A stretch of DNA of 44,620 nt from Methanobacteriota archaeon (GTDB lineage: Archaea; Halobacteriota; Methanosarcinia; Methanosarcinales; Methanosarcinaceae): contig JASGVX010000003.1 of the NCBI GenBank assembly GCA_030054735.1, positions 65,532 through 110,151 of the forward strand, in the 5' to 3' direction. The notes below the pieces were generated by a model. That model did no database searches, had not been told where the DNA came from, and saw only the letters and a program-made list of their open reading frames with translations. Position 1 is the first letter of the stretch. Each line of letters opens with the position of its first letter. Shown here in pieces: positions 9,135 through 19,196 of the stretch. A program made the translations under genes and the position numbers.

Positions 9135-10712
9135 TCACAGCGCCTGTTCTATAATTACTTTGAACTGGAAAGAATACCCAAAAGTTTTCTTAAAGAATTT
9201 CTTATGTTTCTCTACTTCCCAGATTTCGAGCTGACACTCCCGCTGTGCGTGTATTTCAAGCACAAGACTTTCGGTGGAAGCGATATAGAAACGGACATGG
9301 GACACACTACCGGTATGAGTGCGGTCAAGCCCTTCGGCAATACGGAGAAGGGAACTAAGAGCCCCTATACTTTTTGCAGATTCTTTACTTAGACCAGCAA
9401 GGTTGGGATGTTTCTTTTTAGGGGTGCTTTTCCTGTGGAAATAGGCAAGATTTGCGATGATCTCTATTTCTTCAGGCTGAAAGCCTGGGAGGTTGCTTTC
9501 TTTAATGAGGTGATAGGCGTGTGCCTGATGTGTGTCATATGAGAGGAATTTCCCTATGTCGTGCAGAGTCGCACCGTATTCAAGAAGCTCTCTCTCGCTC
9601 TCCTTAAACTCATAGACCCCAAGAGCCTGAATGCTGTCAAAAAGTTCAAGGGCAAGCCTTGTAACGAGATGGGCGTGTTCCTCGTCAAAATTGCAGGAAA
9701 GACCAAGCTGCATAATGCTGCGCTTTCTTACCGACATCTGCGTGAGCATGTAGGAAAACTCACTCTTTGAAATATAGTCCACTAGCAGACCTTCCCTGAG
9801 CCCTCGTTTGCTGACCGTGATCTCCGGGAGTTTGAGTTCCTCCATAAGAGTCTCTATAATTGCAGCTCCGGCAAGGATTATATCTGCCCTCTGGGAGTTT
9901 ATCCCTGGGAATTTGCGCCTCTCTTCAAGCGGCAGGGCACACATTGCCCTGACAATTTCCTTAAGGTCTTCGTACTCAAGTTTCTCAAAACTTTCACTGG
10001 CTGTCTTACGCAGGTAAACAAAAGCTATTTTTGCAAGGTTTTCGATAGTCCCCGAGCTTCCGACTGCGCAGCCTATCGTGTAACTGGAAAGCTCTTTAAT
10101 TAAATTCGCACTCTTGCGCCTGATGTGTGCCTTGATCTGATCATAGCGTTCCTTGGAGACAGGGCCTGTTTCATCCGGAAGGAACATATTTGTCAGGCGG
10201 ATTGACCCGAGGTTAAGGGAGTGAAGGGAATAACAGTGGTTCTGGTCTCCTACCGACACTTCAGTGCTTCCACCCCCTATATCAATGAAGATAGCCTTTG
10301 TGTCACCGAGTCTGAGTCCGCTTGAGACTCCCAGATAAATTAAACGGGCTTCTTCTGAACCTGAAATCGTGCAGACCTCAATATTTGCCTCCTTTTTAAT
10401 CATTTCAAGGAGCTGGACTTTATTGCTCGCATCCCGTGTTGCGGAGGTGGCCACAGCTATGATCTCTTCTGTCCTGTAAGCTCTTGCAAGCTCCATAAAC
10501 TTCTTACATACAAAAGTTGCCCGCTCCATGGCTTGTGGCTGCAGGATCCTGTCTATAAACACCTGGTCTCCAAGCCGTACTGTTTCCTTCTGCTTGGTCA
10601 GGGGCTGGTAAGACCCGTTGGGACTGACCCTGACAAGAAGGAGCCTGACTGAGTTAGTCCCGATATCAATAAACGCAACAACCCTGCCTTCGGAAATTTT
10701 CTCGGGTTCCAT
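9135..10712 (-). CDS. ppx: Exopolyphosphatase, Ppx/GppA family with HD domain
   Basis: Releases phosphate from the ends of polyphosphate chains, or acts on pppGpp in some relatives. The 525-aa protein has the actin-like ATPase fold: FIDIGTNSVRLLLV at 14-27, FIDIGGGSTEVSV near 140-152 and GCAVGSSGTIENLAKI near 215. The C-terminal third carries an HD phosphohydrolase-like motif, LHDIGKF, followed by AHAYHLI, as in long bacterial Ppx. It lies 326 bases downstream of ppk1 on the same strand. That pairing is typical of polyphosphate metabolism and supports the exopolyphosphatase call over a GppA role. The start ATG follows AGGTGGT. Confidence 0.92.
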   Translation of the reverse strand: MEPEKISEGRVVAFIDIGTNSVRLLLVRVSPNGSYQPLTKQKETVRLGDQVFIDRILQPQAMERATFVCKKFMELARAYRTEEIIAVATSATRDASNKVQLLEMIKKEANIEVCTISGSEEARLIYLGVSSGLRLGDTKAIFIDIGGGSTEVSVGDQNHCYSLHSLNLGSIRLTNMFLPDETGPVSKERYDQIKAHIRRKSANLIKELSSYTIGCAVGSSGTIENLAKIAFVYLRKTASESFEKLEYEDLKEIVRAMCALPLEERRKFPGINSQRADIILAGAAIIETLMEELKLPEITVSKRGLREGLLVDYISKSEFSYMLTQMSVRKRSIMQLGLSCNFDEEHAHLVTRLALELFDSIQALGVYEFKESERELLEYGATLHDIGKFLSYDTHQAHAYHLIKESNLPGFQPEEIEIIANLAYFHRKSTPKKKHPNLAGLSKESAKSIGALSSLLRIAEGLDRTHTGSVSHVRFYIASTESLVLEIHAQRECQLEIWEVEKHKKFFKKTFGYSFQFKVIIEQAL

Positions 10713-11038
10713 TCACGACCACCTGAAAGCCCTGCCTTTCATTTTTCTCGAAGGATTCGAGAGCTCCATTAGCTTCACAGTATTTGTTCACATTTTTATT
10801 CTATTTGAGATTTGTTTTAGTCTTTTATTTTGTTTGATCTGTATCTTTCTATATATGTAAAATTTTAAGTTAAAAAACCCTGCCCATGAGAAACTTTGAA
10901 TTTAGACATAGACTTTAGGCAGAAAATGAGACACTAAACGCTAAGTAATGAAAGAAGAAAAGAAAATGAGGGAAATAAAAAGAGAGGATAGATACTAAAA
11001 AATGAAGGAAAAGAAAAGAAAAAATTTAAATTTTCCCT
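10713..11038. other. Spacer between ppk1 and ppx
   Basis: A 326-base AT-rich gap. It has many A/G-rich runs near 10935-11020 and a T-rich stretch near 10795-10860. No ORF or clear RNA structure was seen. It is long enough to hold a separate ppx promoter. Confidence 0.4.
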
Positions 11039-13237
11039 TCAGCTTTCTTTGGTCTTAATGTCCCATATGCTTCTGTTTTCAAGCATCCAGAGCTGGGAAT
11101 CCAGTTCTTCTTCTTCGGGCTGCGGGTAAATCCTTTCAGTCCTGCCATTGGGAAGTAGGAGACGGGCTTTTATGTTATCTTTCAGCTGGGTTCCGAGGAT
11201 GATATCGCGCACAACAGGAATATAATCCTGAGACACCGGAAAGAGGACTTCGACCCTGGTGTCGAGGTTGCGGGGCATAAGATCAGCGCTTCCCATAAAG
11301 ATCTCCTCTTTTCCGCCGTTCCTGAAGTAATATATTCTTGGGTGCTCAAGAAAACGCCCGACTATTGAAATTACTCTGATGTTTTCACTCAACCCGTAAA
11401 TACCAGGCCTGAGGCAGCAGATGCCTCTAACAATGAGGTCTATCTTTACCCCGGACTGTGAAGCCCTGTAAAGCTCACGGATGCACTGGTAGTCCACAAG
11501 GGAATTCATCTTGAAGATCAGATGCCCGTTTCCAAATTTCTCGTGCAGGTCAATCTCGCGCCTTATGCGTTCAAGGATCTGGTGCCTCATTGTCTGTGGA
11601 GCTACCAGGAGTTTGGTGTAGTGGTCTTTCCTTGAATAGCCGGTAAGGGCATTAAAAAGGTCAGAGACGTCTTTACCTATAAAAGGGTCACTTGACAGAT
11701 AGCCGCAGTCAGTATAGATCCTTCCTGTAACAGCATTGTAGTTTCCAGTGCCCATATGCACATAGTGCCTGATACCACCTTCTTTTTCAGCTCTTATTAT
11801 CAGGCACATCTTGGCATGGATCTTAAGCCCTGGAAAGCCGTAAACTACGTGGACTCCTTTGCGCTCAAGTTCTTTTGCCCAGCCGATATTGTTCTCTTCG
11901 TCAAAACGGGCTTTGAGCTCAACAATGACTGCAACCTGCTTGTTCCGGTCTGCTGCTTTCATGAGAGCCTGGACAATCCTGGAGTTGTCATCCACTCTGT
12001 ATAGCGCCATTTTGATGGCCAGGACCTCCGGGTCGTCAGCGGCTTCTTCCACCAGATCGGTTACCGATTCGAAGCTGTCATAAGGATGATAGAGAAGGAT
12101 ATCCTTCTTTTTCAAGGCTGCAAAAATATTTTCTTTATCAGCCATACGTGGATGTTTTTTCTGCTTGAAAGGTTCGTATTTGAGTTCAGGCCGGTTAATT
12201 TGAGTGAGTTTCATAAGGCTTGAGAGGCCCAGAGGTGCGGCTGACCTGAACATCAGAGGTGGTGTTAGCTCCAGGTTCCTAAGGAGAATATCAGAAACCC
12301 TTTCGGGCATAGTATAATCAGTTTCAAGCCTGATAGCTGATCCGAAGTAATTTCTACCTATTCTCTGCTTAACAGCAGTCAGGAGGTCTTTGTCCCCATC
12401 TTCATCAAAGCCGAGGTCTGCATCCCGTGTTATCCTGAAAGGATAAACTCCCAGAATGCGCTGTCCGGGAAAGAGCAGATCGAGGTTTGCAGCAATCAGC
12501 TGTTCAAGCCACACAAAACTTCCTGTTTTTATGTCTTCAAAACTGGAAGATATTTCTTCCTGGCCTTCTTCAGGCACAAAGACCAGCCTTGGGAACATGG
12601 GAGGGATCTTGACCCTGGCAAAACGTTCGCCATAGTCGGGGTCATCGATAAGTACTCCAAGGTTGAGACTGAGGTTTGAAATGTGCGGGAAAGGACGTCC
12701 GGAGTCGAAACCAAGAGGCGTGAGTAGCGGAAAAATATTTCTTTCAAAATAATCCCTGAGTTTTTCTCTATCCTCTCCGGAAAGTTCAAAGTAATTAAAG
12801 ATTTTAATTCCATTTTCCCTGAGAGCAGGTTCGAGCACTTCATTCCAGCAGCTATCAGAAGTAGGAAGCTGCCTTAGAAGTTCTTTCCGGATGACCTGAA
12901 GCTGTTCCTGAGCCAGTTCATCTATGCGGTCTTCCTTTTCCCCCTCTGAAATACGTTTCTGAACCCCGGAGACTCTGACCATAAAAAATTCATCAAGATT
13001 GCTCCCGAAGATAGAAAGAAATTTGACTCTCTCAAGCAAAGGATTGCGTTCATCCAGAGCTTCTTCAAGAACTCTATCATTGAACTGGAGCCAGCTGTAT
13101 TCCCGGTCCACATAAAATAAAGGGTCATTCAGATCAGGAATGTCTGATAATCCAATCCGGGTTCCATTAACACAGTCCGTAACCAATCTATCAAAATCTG
13201 CATACTGACCTGGGAATTTCTGCTCCATTCCTATCAC
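11039..13237 (-). CDS. ppk: Polyphosphate kinase 1
   Basis: Reversibly makes long-chain polyphosphate from ATP. The 732-aa product matches the family's usual 690-740 aa. The N-terminal domain has YVDREYSWLQFNDRVLEEA and IFGSNLDEFFMVRV. Catalytic phospholipase D-like blocks include VELKARFDEENNI, LKIHAKMCLIIR (autophosphorylated His region), HMGTGNYNAVTGRIYTDCG and VRGICCLRPG (second His-loop region). The listed start is a GTG. An ATG three codons inside (13228) is equally possible; neither has an ideal ribosome site. PPK1 is mainly bacterial, so its presence with ppx in a methanogen suggests old transfer (inference). Confidence 0.95.
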   Translation of the reverse strand: MIGMEQKFPGQYADFDRLVTDCVNGTRIGLSDIPDLNDPLFYVDREYSWLQFNDRVLEEALDERNPLLERVKFLSIFGSNLDEFFMVRVSGVQKRISEGEKEDRIDELAQEQLQVIRKELLRQLPTSDSCWNEVLEPALRENGIKIFNYFELSGEDREKLRDYFERNIFPLLTPLGFDSGRPFPHISNLSLNLGVLIDDPDYGERFARVKIPPMFPRLVFVPEEGQEEISSSFEDIKTGSFVWLEQLIAANLDLLFPGQRILGVYPFRITRDADLGFDEDGDKDLLTAVKQRIGRNYFGSAIRLETDYTMPERVSDILLRNLELTPPLMFRSAAPLGLSSLMKLTQINRPELKYEPFKQKKHPRMADKENIFAALKKKDILLYHPYDSFESVTDLVEEAADDPEVLAIKMALYRVDDNSRIVQALMKAADRNKQVAVIVELKARFDEENNIGWAKELERKGVHVVYGFPGLKIHAKMCLIIRAEKEGGIRHYVHMGTGNYNAVTGRIYTDCGYLSSDPFIGKDVSDLFNALTGYSRKDHYTKLLVAPQTMRHQILERIRREIDLHEKFGNGHLIFKMNSLVDYQCIRELYRASQSGVKIDLIVRGICCLRPGIYGLSENIRVISIVGRFLEHPRIYYFRNGGKEEIFMGSADLMPRNLDTRVEVLFPVSQDYIPVVRDIILGTQLKDNIKARLLLPNGRTERIYPQPEEEELDSQLWMLENRSIWDIKTKES

Positions 13238-13966
13238 GCGTGACCTGTGGTTTGTATATTTTCAGTCTGCACCCAAGAATATCAGAAGATTTAGATATAA
13301 GATTTTTGCCTGTTTTACTATTTGACATAATTACCGTATGTTTTTTCAGTATATAGCAGGGTTGAAAAGAAGATATCTTCAATCCATTCAACAGTCAAAC
13401 TATTCAACTTTCAGAAAGATATTCCCCTAATCGCATATCAACCCTTTCAATAACCATTTAGCAAGCTGAGGTTTTTAGTCCAAGATGAAGCATATCTTCT
13501 TATAAACTGATCGGGCATGTATTGACACTAAGGCGTATATAGACTTTTGGATTAATAGAAACGCGAAAAACTTCAAAACCCTAGCAAACTCATTACTATT
13601 TATCATATATAGTACTAAAGATTTATAACATTATCCTTAGCTTATAAAAAATAAACAAAAGAGAAACGCTTGAGGTTTGCAAAAAACGCGTATGAAATTT
13701 TCAAATAGCAGGCACAAAAAATGAAAGTGTTGGAAAGCGCTTTCATGCCAAAGCACTTTAAAGCACTTTAATGCAAAAGAAAATAACGGGATATCATTGA
13801 GTGAAACTGTCAAAAAAGCCAGAAAAATATAGCATGTATGTAAAATTAAGATATATTAAAATATTTTAAAAGAAATTAAGAAATTACCAGGAGAGTAAGC
13901 TTTTGAACTTATACTCACTCGAACCTGGGATTATACTTTAAATCGGGATTATACTTTAAATCGGGA
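13238..13966. other. Long AT-rich intergenic region between mutS-like gene and ppk1
   Basis: 729 bases with no credible coding sequence. It includes the palindrome GAAAGCGCTTTC at 13733-13744, followed by repeated AAAGCACTTT near 13750-13770, and an 18-bp tandem repeat at its far end. The ppk1 promoter is expected in the left part. A similar AAAGCACTTT repeat occurs upstream of the PKD gene near 24155-24185. Confidence 0.5.
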
Positions 13967-13978
13967 TTATACTTTATT
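13924..13978. repeat. 18-bp tandem repeat, three copies, at a gene 3' end
   Basis: GGGATTATACTTTAAATC repeats with an exact 18-base period starting at 13927, 13945 and 13963. The last copy overlaps the stop codon of the MutS-like gene on the minus strand. The placement is like that of the 15-bp array at 8597. Confidence 0.85.
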
Positions 13979-16096
13979 TTTAAATTTATCCTTTAAATGA
14001 GCATAAAACTCCTGCTCTTTTCCCGTGGTCTTTCTCAGCAACCTTTCCACGATCAGTTCAGGAGTGCTTCTTGCAACGCGATTGTATACCGGGTTTCGGT
14101 TTACTATCAGTTCCAGGCTGGAGTCCAGCCCTCCCGCTTCTATTCCGTCAACTCTTATTTCTGTGCCTGTGTTTTTAAGGATAAGTTCCGAAAGATGGGA
14201 AACAAAAACTCCAAGGCTCTCTTCGTTCCGGGTAAGATATTCAAGAATCCCTGCTATAATACGAGCTGAGGCTCCGGGTTCAGTAATTGATTCCAGCTCA
14301 TCGGCAAGCACAAGTTTTGCGGAAGGTTCGGAAAGCACGGAGAACTGTTTAAGGGTGGTTTCAAAAGCTCCTGCATCAAGAGTTCCTTTTGATTTTCCGA
14401 AATAATAGAGTTCTTCTACAGGCCCGAGTTCAAGTTTTCTTGCAGGTACAGGAAAGCCCATATGTCCGAGAACCACACACTGGGCAAGCAGTTCAAGTAA
14501 AGAGGTTTTGCCCCCGGAATTTACTCCGCTCAAAAGCACAACTCTGTTTTCCATACCTTCAGGAGAGAAACTCGTTTTTCCAACTGAATAACTTACAGGA
14601 TCAACTTTTCCGTGTCTGGCTTTCAGGAAGAAATTCTCTCCATCTTCAAAACCAATACCGGCTTCAGAAATACTTAGCGGCATACTCAGCCGAAAATGTG
14701 CGGCAAAACAGGCTATAGAAAAGCCCAGATCAAAATCAAGGACCTCCCTGACAAGCCTTTCTACAGGCTGATGAAAAATTGATAAATTTTTTGCGAGTTC
14801 TCTTTTGCGGGAAAGTCTTGTTTTCTCAAGGGACGTATTCAGTTTTTGCCTTAGAAGCTGAAGTTGAGCCTGTTCTGCGCGTAGAGGATAGGAAATTTCA
14901 TCTGGAAATAAAGAGTCGAGCATCAGCTTTTCCTGTTTCTGGAAGTTGAGTTTTTCTGAGAGCTCTTCTTTTACTGTTTCGATCTCGCTTACATAGACTC
15001 TCTGTAATTCTTTTGCAAGCAAGTCTTTGATCTCTATTCCCCCGCTCACGATCCTGATCAGTTCCTGCCCGCTCAGAGTAAGGGAACTTGCTTCAAGTGT
15101 GCGGTTCATGCGCTGGTTTGCTTCATTCAGGGTAGAGGTCAGGATGATATCAAGATTTTTCAGCGCAATTTCAAGCCTGTCAATTTCCGGGTCAAGTCCT
15201 TCAACAGGTTTTCCATCCTCTCCTACTTTCAGGAGAGATGTTTTAAGGCCTTCAAGCTCCTCGTTTGAAAGTTCTTCAAAGAAATCGAAACCGGAAGTCC
15301 TCAGAGTTAATGCTATGTTAATGCAAGCAAGGATACAGTCAATATTTTTCGCAAAAAATGCCAGCTCTACTTCAGGCAGAATCTGCCAGAGCTCGGCTTT
15401 TGACGGGTCCTGGAAAAGTTCAGGCTCCAGCCCTTCAGGAAGGTCAAAACTAAGATAGGTGTCATCAAAAACAATAACACTCGAGTAACCTCTTGCAAGG
15501 TCTACAAATTCGGAAATGTCTTCTACAGCCTGTACAGTTAAAAATGCCTGAAACCTTTCCCTGGCCGCATCCAGAACTTTCCGGTCACCCGAGATAATTA
15601 TCCGGTCTCTAATTCTCAAGTTTCCGGGTACAGGCTTTAGTTTCTTCACTTTTGAAAGAAGATTAATAAACTCTGTATCTTCAGAAAGGACGTCTGCAAG
15701 TCCCAGGTACTCCGCTACAAAAGCCCGTCTTTTTTCAATAAGGTCCATGCGGGACGCAGGGAAGGGATAAAAGAGGGCCAGCTTATCCCTTGCATGCGAA
15801 GTGTGAGCAAATGTTTTTATTAGCTCAAGCAGGCGAGAGTACAGGTCAAGGGCTTCCTTTGTTTTCAAAAAATCAGAAATTGCACATCCATCAGCTCGGG
15901 CTCTTAGATCTCTAACAAGGGAAAGAGCAAACGTATGGCTTATCCCGTTTACCTCGGAAAGCGACGCTATATCCCCTTCAAGAATTGCCTGAAGAGCAGA
16001 GTCCTCACTTCCAAAATGCTCGACAAGCCTGCCAGCTACTCGCTCACCTATTCCATGAACTTCCCTTAAACCTGAGATATTTTGCCCTGACATCAT
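13967..16096 (-). CDS. MutS-like ATPase with N-terminal helix-hairpin-helix
   Basis: A 709-aa archaeal MutS-family protein. Residues 8-65 form tandem helix-hairpin-helix DNA-binding motifs (EVHGIGERVAGRLVEHFG, then LSEVNGISHTFALSLV). The middle is helical, with a coiled-coil-like part around 350-450. The C-terminal MutS ATPase has Walker A SGVNSGGKTSLLELL near 520 and Walker B LVLADELESITEPG near 595, then VFVSHLSEL. The mismatch-binding N-terminal domain of MutS1 is absent, and no Smr nuclease domain is seen at the end, unlike MutS2. Role is unproven; branched-DNA recognition is a fair guess. The ATG has no clear Shine-Dalgarno. A/T-rich TATA-like sequence at about 16112-16130 suggests a short leader. 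Confidence 0.85.
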   Translation of the reverse strand: MMSGQNISGLREVHGIGERVAGRLVEHFGSEDSALQAILEGDIASLSEVNGISHTFALSLVRDLRARADGCAISDFLKTKEALDLYSRLLELIKTFAHTSHARDKLALFYPFPASRMDLIEKRRAFVAEYLGLADVLSEDTEFINLLSKVKKLKPVPGNLRIRDRIIISGDRKVLDAARERFQAFLTVQAVEDISEFVDLARGYSSVIVFDDTYLSFDLPEGLEPELFQDPSKAELWQILPEVELAFFAKNIDCILACINIALTLRTSGFDFFEELSNEELEGLKTSLLKVGEDGKPVEGLDPEIDRLEIALKNLDIILTSTLNEANQRMNRTLEASSLTLSGQELIRIVSGGIEIKDLLAKELQRVYVSEIETVKEELSEKLNFQKQEKLMLDSLFPDEISYPLRAEQAQLQLLRQKLNTSLEKTRLSRKRELAKNLSIFHQPVERLVREVLDFDLGFSIACFAAHFRLSMPLSISEAGIGFEDGENFFLKARHGKVDPVSYSVGKTSFSPEGMENRVVLLSGVNSGGKTSLLELLAQCVVLGHMGFPVPARKLELGPVEELYYFGKSKGTLDAGAFETTLKQFSVLSEPSAKLVLADELESITEPGASARIIAGILEYLTRNEESLGVFVSHLSELILKNTGTEIRVDGIEAGGLDSSLELIVNRNPVYNRVARSTPELIVERLLRKTTGKEQEFYAHLKDKFKNKV

Positions 16097-16247
16097 TTGA
16101 ATAACAATTTGGAATTATTTAAATAATATAGCTAAGAGACTTAAAATAAAGATTTAAATATAAAAGCTATGCAAACAAATTGAGTTAGCATAACTTACTA
16201 TCTCACCGTATGTTTACTAAGAATACCATTATGGCTTTTTTATATTC

Positions 16248-19196
16248 TCATGGTGATAAGTCTTCAGATTTAGAAACTTTTTGAACAATATCAGCCACAA
16301 TTTCCCTTTCTTCGACCTGCAATTTATAATATTTCTGAATATCCTTTGTCTCTACAATTTCAACTGCATTTAGCAGAGGTTTAAGAAGCTCTGGAAACTT
16401 TCCCCCTTTAATTTTCATAATCTCATCAACAGTTATTTTGAGAACTTCGAATTCTCCAGAATCAACCACCGTTTTGAAAAAGCCCATCATTGAAGCTTCA
16501 AATGTTTCTTTTTTGAGTTGAAGTTCGAGATCAAAAATTGTTCTTATGAGTTTTCTGCCATTTCCAAGATTTCCAATTTTCAATTCTTCAAAAACTATTT
16601 TCCAAACAGCTTCAATAAATTTTTTAATTAAGCGAGGCGTTTGATTAGATATTTTGCTCTTAATTAATTCGATTTCAGTGTTTGCCTTTGCAACTTGATT
16701 AAGGGAAAGATAAACTCCAATCAAGCTAAGTATAATTTCAATTTTAAACGATTCATTACTTGCTATGTTTTTAACTTTGACAAATATCTCAATGGCTTCT
16801 TCGTACCGTTCTAATAAAATTAAAACATATCCTTTTACTGATAATGCATACTCATTATCAGGATTTAGCTCAAGAGCTTTATTGGAAACTTCAAGAGCTT
16901 TATTGGAAACTTCAAGAGCTTCTTCGTACCGTTCTAATAAAGCTAAAGCAGATCCTTTTCTTGATAATGCATACTCATTATCAGGATTTAGCTCAAGAGC
17001 TTTATTGGAAACTTCAAGAGCTTCTTCGTACCGTCCTAATGAACCTAAAGCAGACCCTTTTCTTGATAGTGCATACTCATTATCAGGGTTTAGAACTAGA
17101 ACCTTATTGAAAACTTCAATAGCTTCTTCGTACCGTCCTAATAAATATAAAATATCTCCTTTTCTTGATAGTGCATACTCATCATCAGGATTTAGGATCA
17201 AAATCTTGTTGAAAACTTCAAGAGCTTCTTCGTGCCGTCCTAATGAAACTAAAGCAGACCCTTTTCTTGATAGTGCATCCTCATCATCAGGATTTAGGAT
17301 CAAAATCTTGTTGAAAACTTCAAGAGCTTCTTCGTACCGTCCTAATAAATATAAAATATTTCCTTTTCTTGATAATGCATACTCTTCATCAGGATTTAGT
17401 ACCAAAACCTTGTTGAAAACTTCAAGAGCTTCTTCGTATCTTTTCAATAAAGCTAAAGCATACCCTTTTCTTGATAGTGCATACTCATTATCAGGATTTA
17501 GGACCAAAATTTTGTTGAAAACTTCAAGAGCTTCTTCGTATCTTTTCAATAAAACTAAAACATGTCCTTTTTTTAATAGTGCGTACTCATCTTTAGGATT
17601 AAGTTTCAAAACTTTATCAAGTACATTAAGCAATTCCCTGCATACTGTGGTATAATCAGAATCCAAAAGATAAGAATAATCTTTTGTATCGTATTTTAGA
17701 CCTTTTTTAAACGTTTCAAGAGCTACTTTATCAGATTTATAATGGAGAGGAATTTCAAAGATCAGATATTTTGCTTTCAGATCTATATCCTTACTTTTAT
17801 TTGCGATTTCCTTTAATTTTTGAATATCATGATCAGCTTCTTCCCATTCCTCAAACTCTATAATTTTTGGAGTTAGTTTTAAAAGAGCTTCTGTTTTATG
17901 TTTACCAGATAAAGCTTCAACACGATAACGGAGATCTATTAGAATATTTTTATTTCCGGACTCAAGAAGATGGAGCTTTCTCTCGAAATGTTCTTTTAGT
18001 TCTTCAGAAGAGTACCATAGCTTCAAGAAGTTTACAAGTATGGAGATTCTCTTCCTTCCCAGGGGCTGTCTTAACTCTCTCCAAAGACGGAAAAGTCTCT
18101 CACGCACTTCATAGTAAGTTTCTCTTCCCGCTGGCCTTGAAAGAACATAGCCGTCCTTTTCCAATCTTCGAAGTTGTGTTGTGACAACTGAAGCATCAAT
18201 TCTCGACTTTTCAGCGATTTGCTTTGGAGTCATAGGAGATTCAGAAGAGATGACCGTATCAAATATTAGTCTCTTTTGACCTGTTAGAAGCTGAAATATC
18301 TCTTGATAATAAGGGGTATGTTCGTCTAATATTTTGAAAAATACTTTTTCTATATCCTCAAAATTGTCTCTGCTAATTAGTTCATAGAAAAATATTACAA
18401 GCCTTGGAGTGCCGCCGGTAAGATGTGTCATGCCCTCCATTCTGGTTTCATATTTCTCAAAATTCTCCAGAAACTCTTTGTTACACTCTATTTCAGCGAT
18501 TTTTTTGAGTAGAATCTTTATTTCACTTGATGAAAGTTCTCTTAGATGCTGGATTCGGAAAAAGTTGTAAAAAGGTTCTTCATGACTAGTTATTTCAGCA
18601 AATATTATAGGAGAAGATGCTACAACTGAAAAAAAATCATGTTTCTGGAATATGGATCTTAATTTTTGAATTTCCTTCCGCTCTAACTGCTGGAACACTT
18701 CATGTAAATTCTCAACAAAAATTAGGTATATTTTGTTTTCTTTTTTGACAATTTCCTTAAGCTTGCCAAGAGATGCATCAAGAATTTCATCTTCATTGTT
18801 AAGAGACAAGATATCTGAAATGTTTTCATTTGTCTCTTGTAGAATTCTTAAGAAGAAATCAGAAGCTCGATAAACTGAATATTCTTCTTCTGCAAACTTA
18901 ACCGGAATATAAAGGGAACTTAGTTCTTGTTTTATTTTATAGTACAACATAATTAAAAAATGTGATTTCCCTATTCCTCGAGAACCTACAAGCAAATAAA
19001 ACCTTGGAGTTTTATTTTTTCCAGCTGTTTCAAGCTCTTTAAATGTATTTTCAAAAAGACCATCTCTTCCAACAAAGATGCTCTTCAATACTTCGTAATC
19101 TATGTTCTCTGGAGAATATCTGTATAAAGTGACTTTAGGGCTAGTAGAAGAATTACAATTGATTCGGTCAGATATACTATCCTTAGATCGTTCCAT
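16248..19196 (-). CDS. AAA/STAND-like ATPase with winged helix and TPR array
   Basis: About 982 aa from the ATG at 19196. I chose this start because GGAGG lies 7 bases upstream; the frame is open further up, giving 1010 aa. Order: FVGRDGLFE entry motif near 41; Walker A GSRGIGKS at 71-78; hydrophobic Walker B-like IYLIFVEN near 156-163, with Glu but without the usual Asp; GGTPRL sensor-like motif near 261; winged helix at about 308-365 (TPKQIAEKSRIDASVVTTQL); helical linker; eight TPR units at about 535-805; helical C-terminus. This layout resembles signal-transducing STAND ATPases, where repeats sense a ligand. No effector nuclease or protease domain is visible. It overlaps the upstream ATPase gene by 14 bases, so the two are likely translationally coupled. 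Function unknown. Confidence 0.85.
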   Translation of the reverse strand: MERSKDSISDRINCNSSTSPKVTLYRYSPENIDYEVLKSIFVGRDGLFENTFKELETAGKNKTPRFYLLVGSRGIGKSHFLIMLYYKIKQELSSLYIPVKFAEEEYSVYRASDFFLRILQETNENISDILSLNNEDEILDASLGKLKEIVKKENKIYLIFVENLHEVFQQLERKEIQKLRSIFQKHDFFSVVASSPIIFAEITSHEEPFYNFFRIQHLRELSSSEIKILLKKIAEIECNKEFLENFEKYETRMEGMTHLTGGTPRLVIFFYELISRDNFEDIEKVFFKILDEHTPYYQEIFQLLTGQKRLIFDTVISSESPMTPKQIAEKSRIDASVVTTQLRRLEKDGYVLSRPAGRETYYEVRERLFRLWRELRQPLGRKRISILVNFLKLWYSSEELKEHFERKLHLLESGNKNILIDLRYRVEALSGKHKTEALLKLTPKIIEFEEWEEADHDIQKLKEIANKSKDIDLKAKYLIFEIPLHYKSDKVALETFKKGLKYDTKDYSYLLDSDYTTVCRELLNVLDKVLKLNPKDEYALLKKGHVLVLLKRYEEALEVFNKILVLNPDNEYALSRKGYALALLKRYEEALEVFNKVLVLNPDEEYALSRKGNILYLLGRYEEALEVFNKILILNPDDEDALSRKGSALVSLGRHEEALEVFNKILILNPDDEYALSRKGDILYLLGRYEEAIEVFNKVLVLNPDNEYALSRKGSALGSLGRYEEALEVSNKALELNPDNEYALSRKGSALALLERYEEALEVSNKALEVSNKALELNPDNEYALSVKGYVLILLERYEEAIEIFVKVKNIASNESFKIEIILSLIGVYLSLNQVAKANTEIELIKSKISNQTPRLIKKFIEAVWKIVFEELKIGNLGNGRKLIRTIFDLELQLKKETFEASMMGFFKTVVDSGEFEVLKITVDEIMKIKGGKFPELLKPLLNAVEIVETKDIQKYYKLQVEEREIVADIVQKVSKSEDLSP
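16790..17615 (-). repeat. Eight-unit 102-bp repeat array encoding TPRs
   Basis: Each unit encodes a 34-aa TPR such as EYALSRKGSALALLERYEEA followed by LEVFNKxLxLNPDN. The TCGTACC-type anchor recurs at 16801, 16924, 17026, 17128, 17230, 17332, 17434 and 17536. The spacing is exactly 102, except for one gap of 123. The extra 21 bases are a direct duplication (AAGAGCTTTATTGGAAACTTC at 16872 and 16893) that repeats EVSNKAL in the protein. Near-identity at the DNA level points to recent expansion or gene conversion. Confidence 0.92.

Noticed and set aside
16765-17655. A 296-aa plus-strand open frame opposite the TPR array
   Set aside because: It is the mirror of the repeated TPR codons; its product is a Ser/Arg/Leu-rich low-complexity repeat with no ribosome site.
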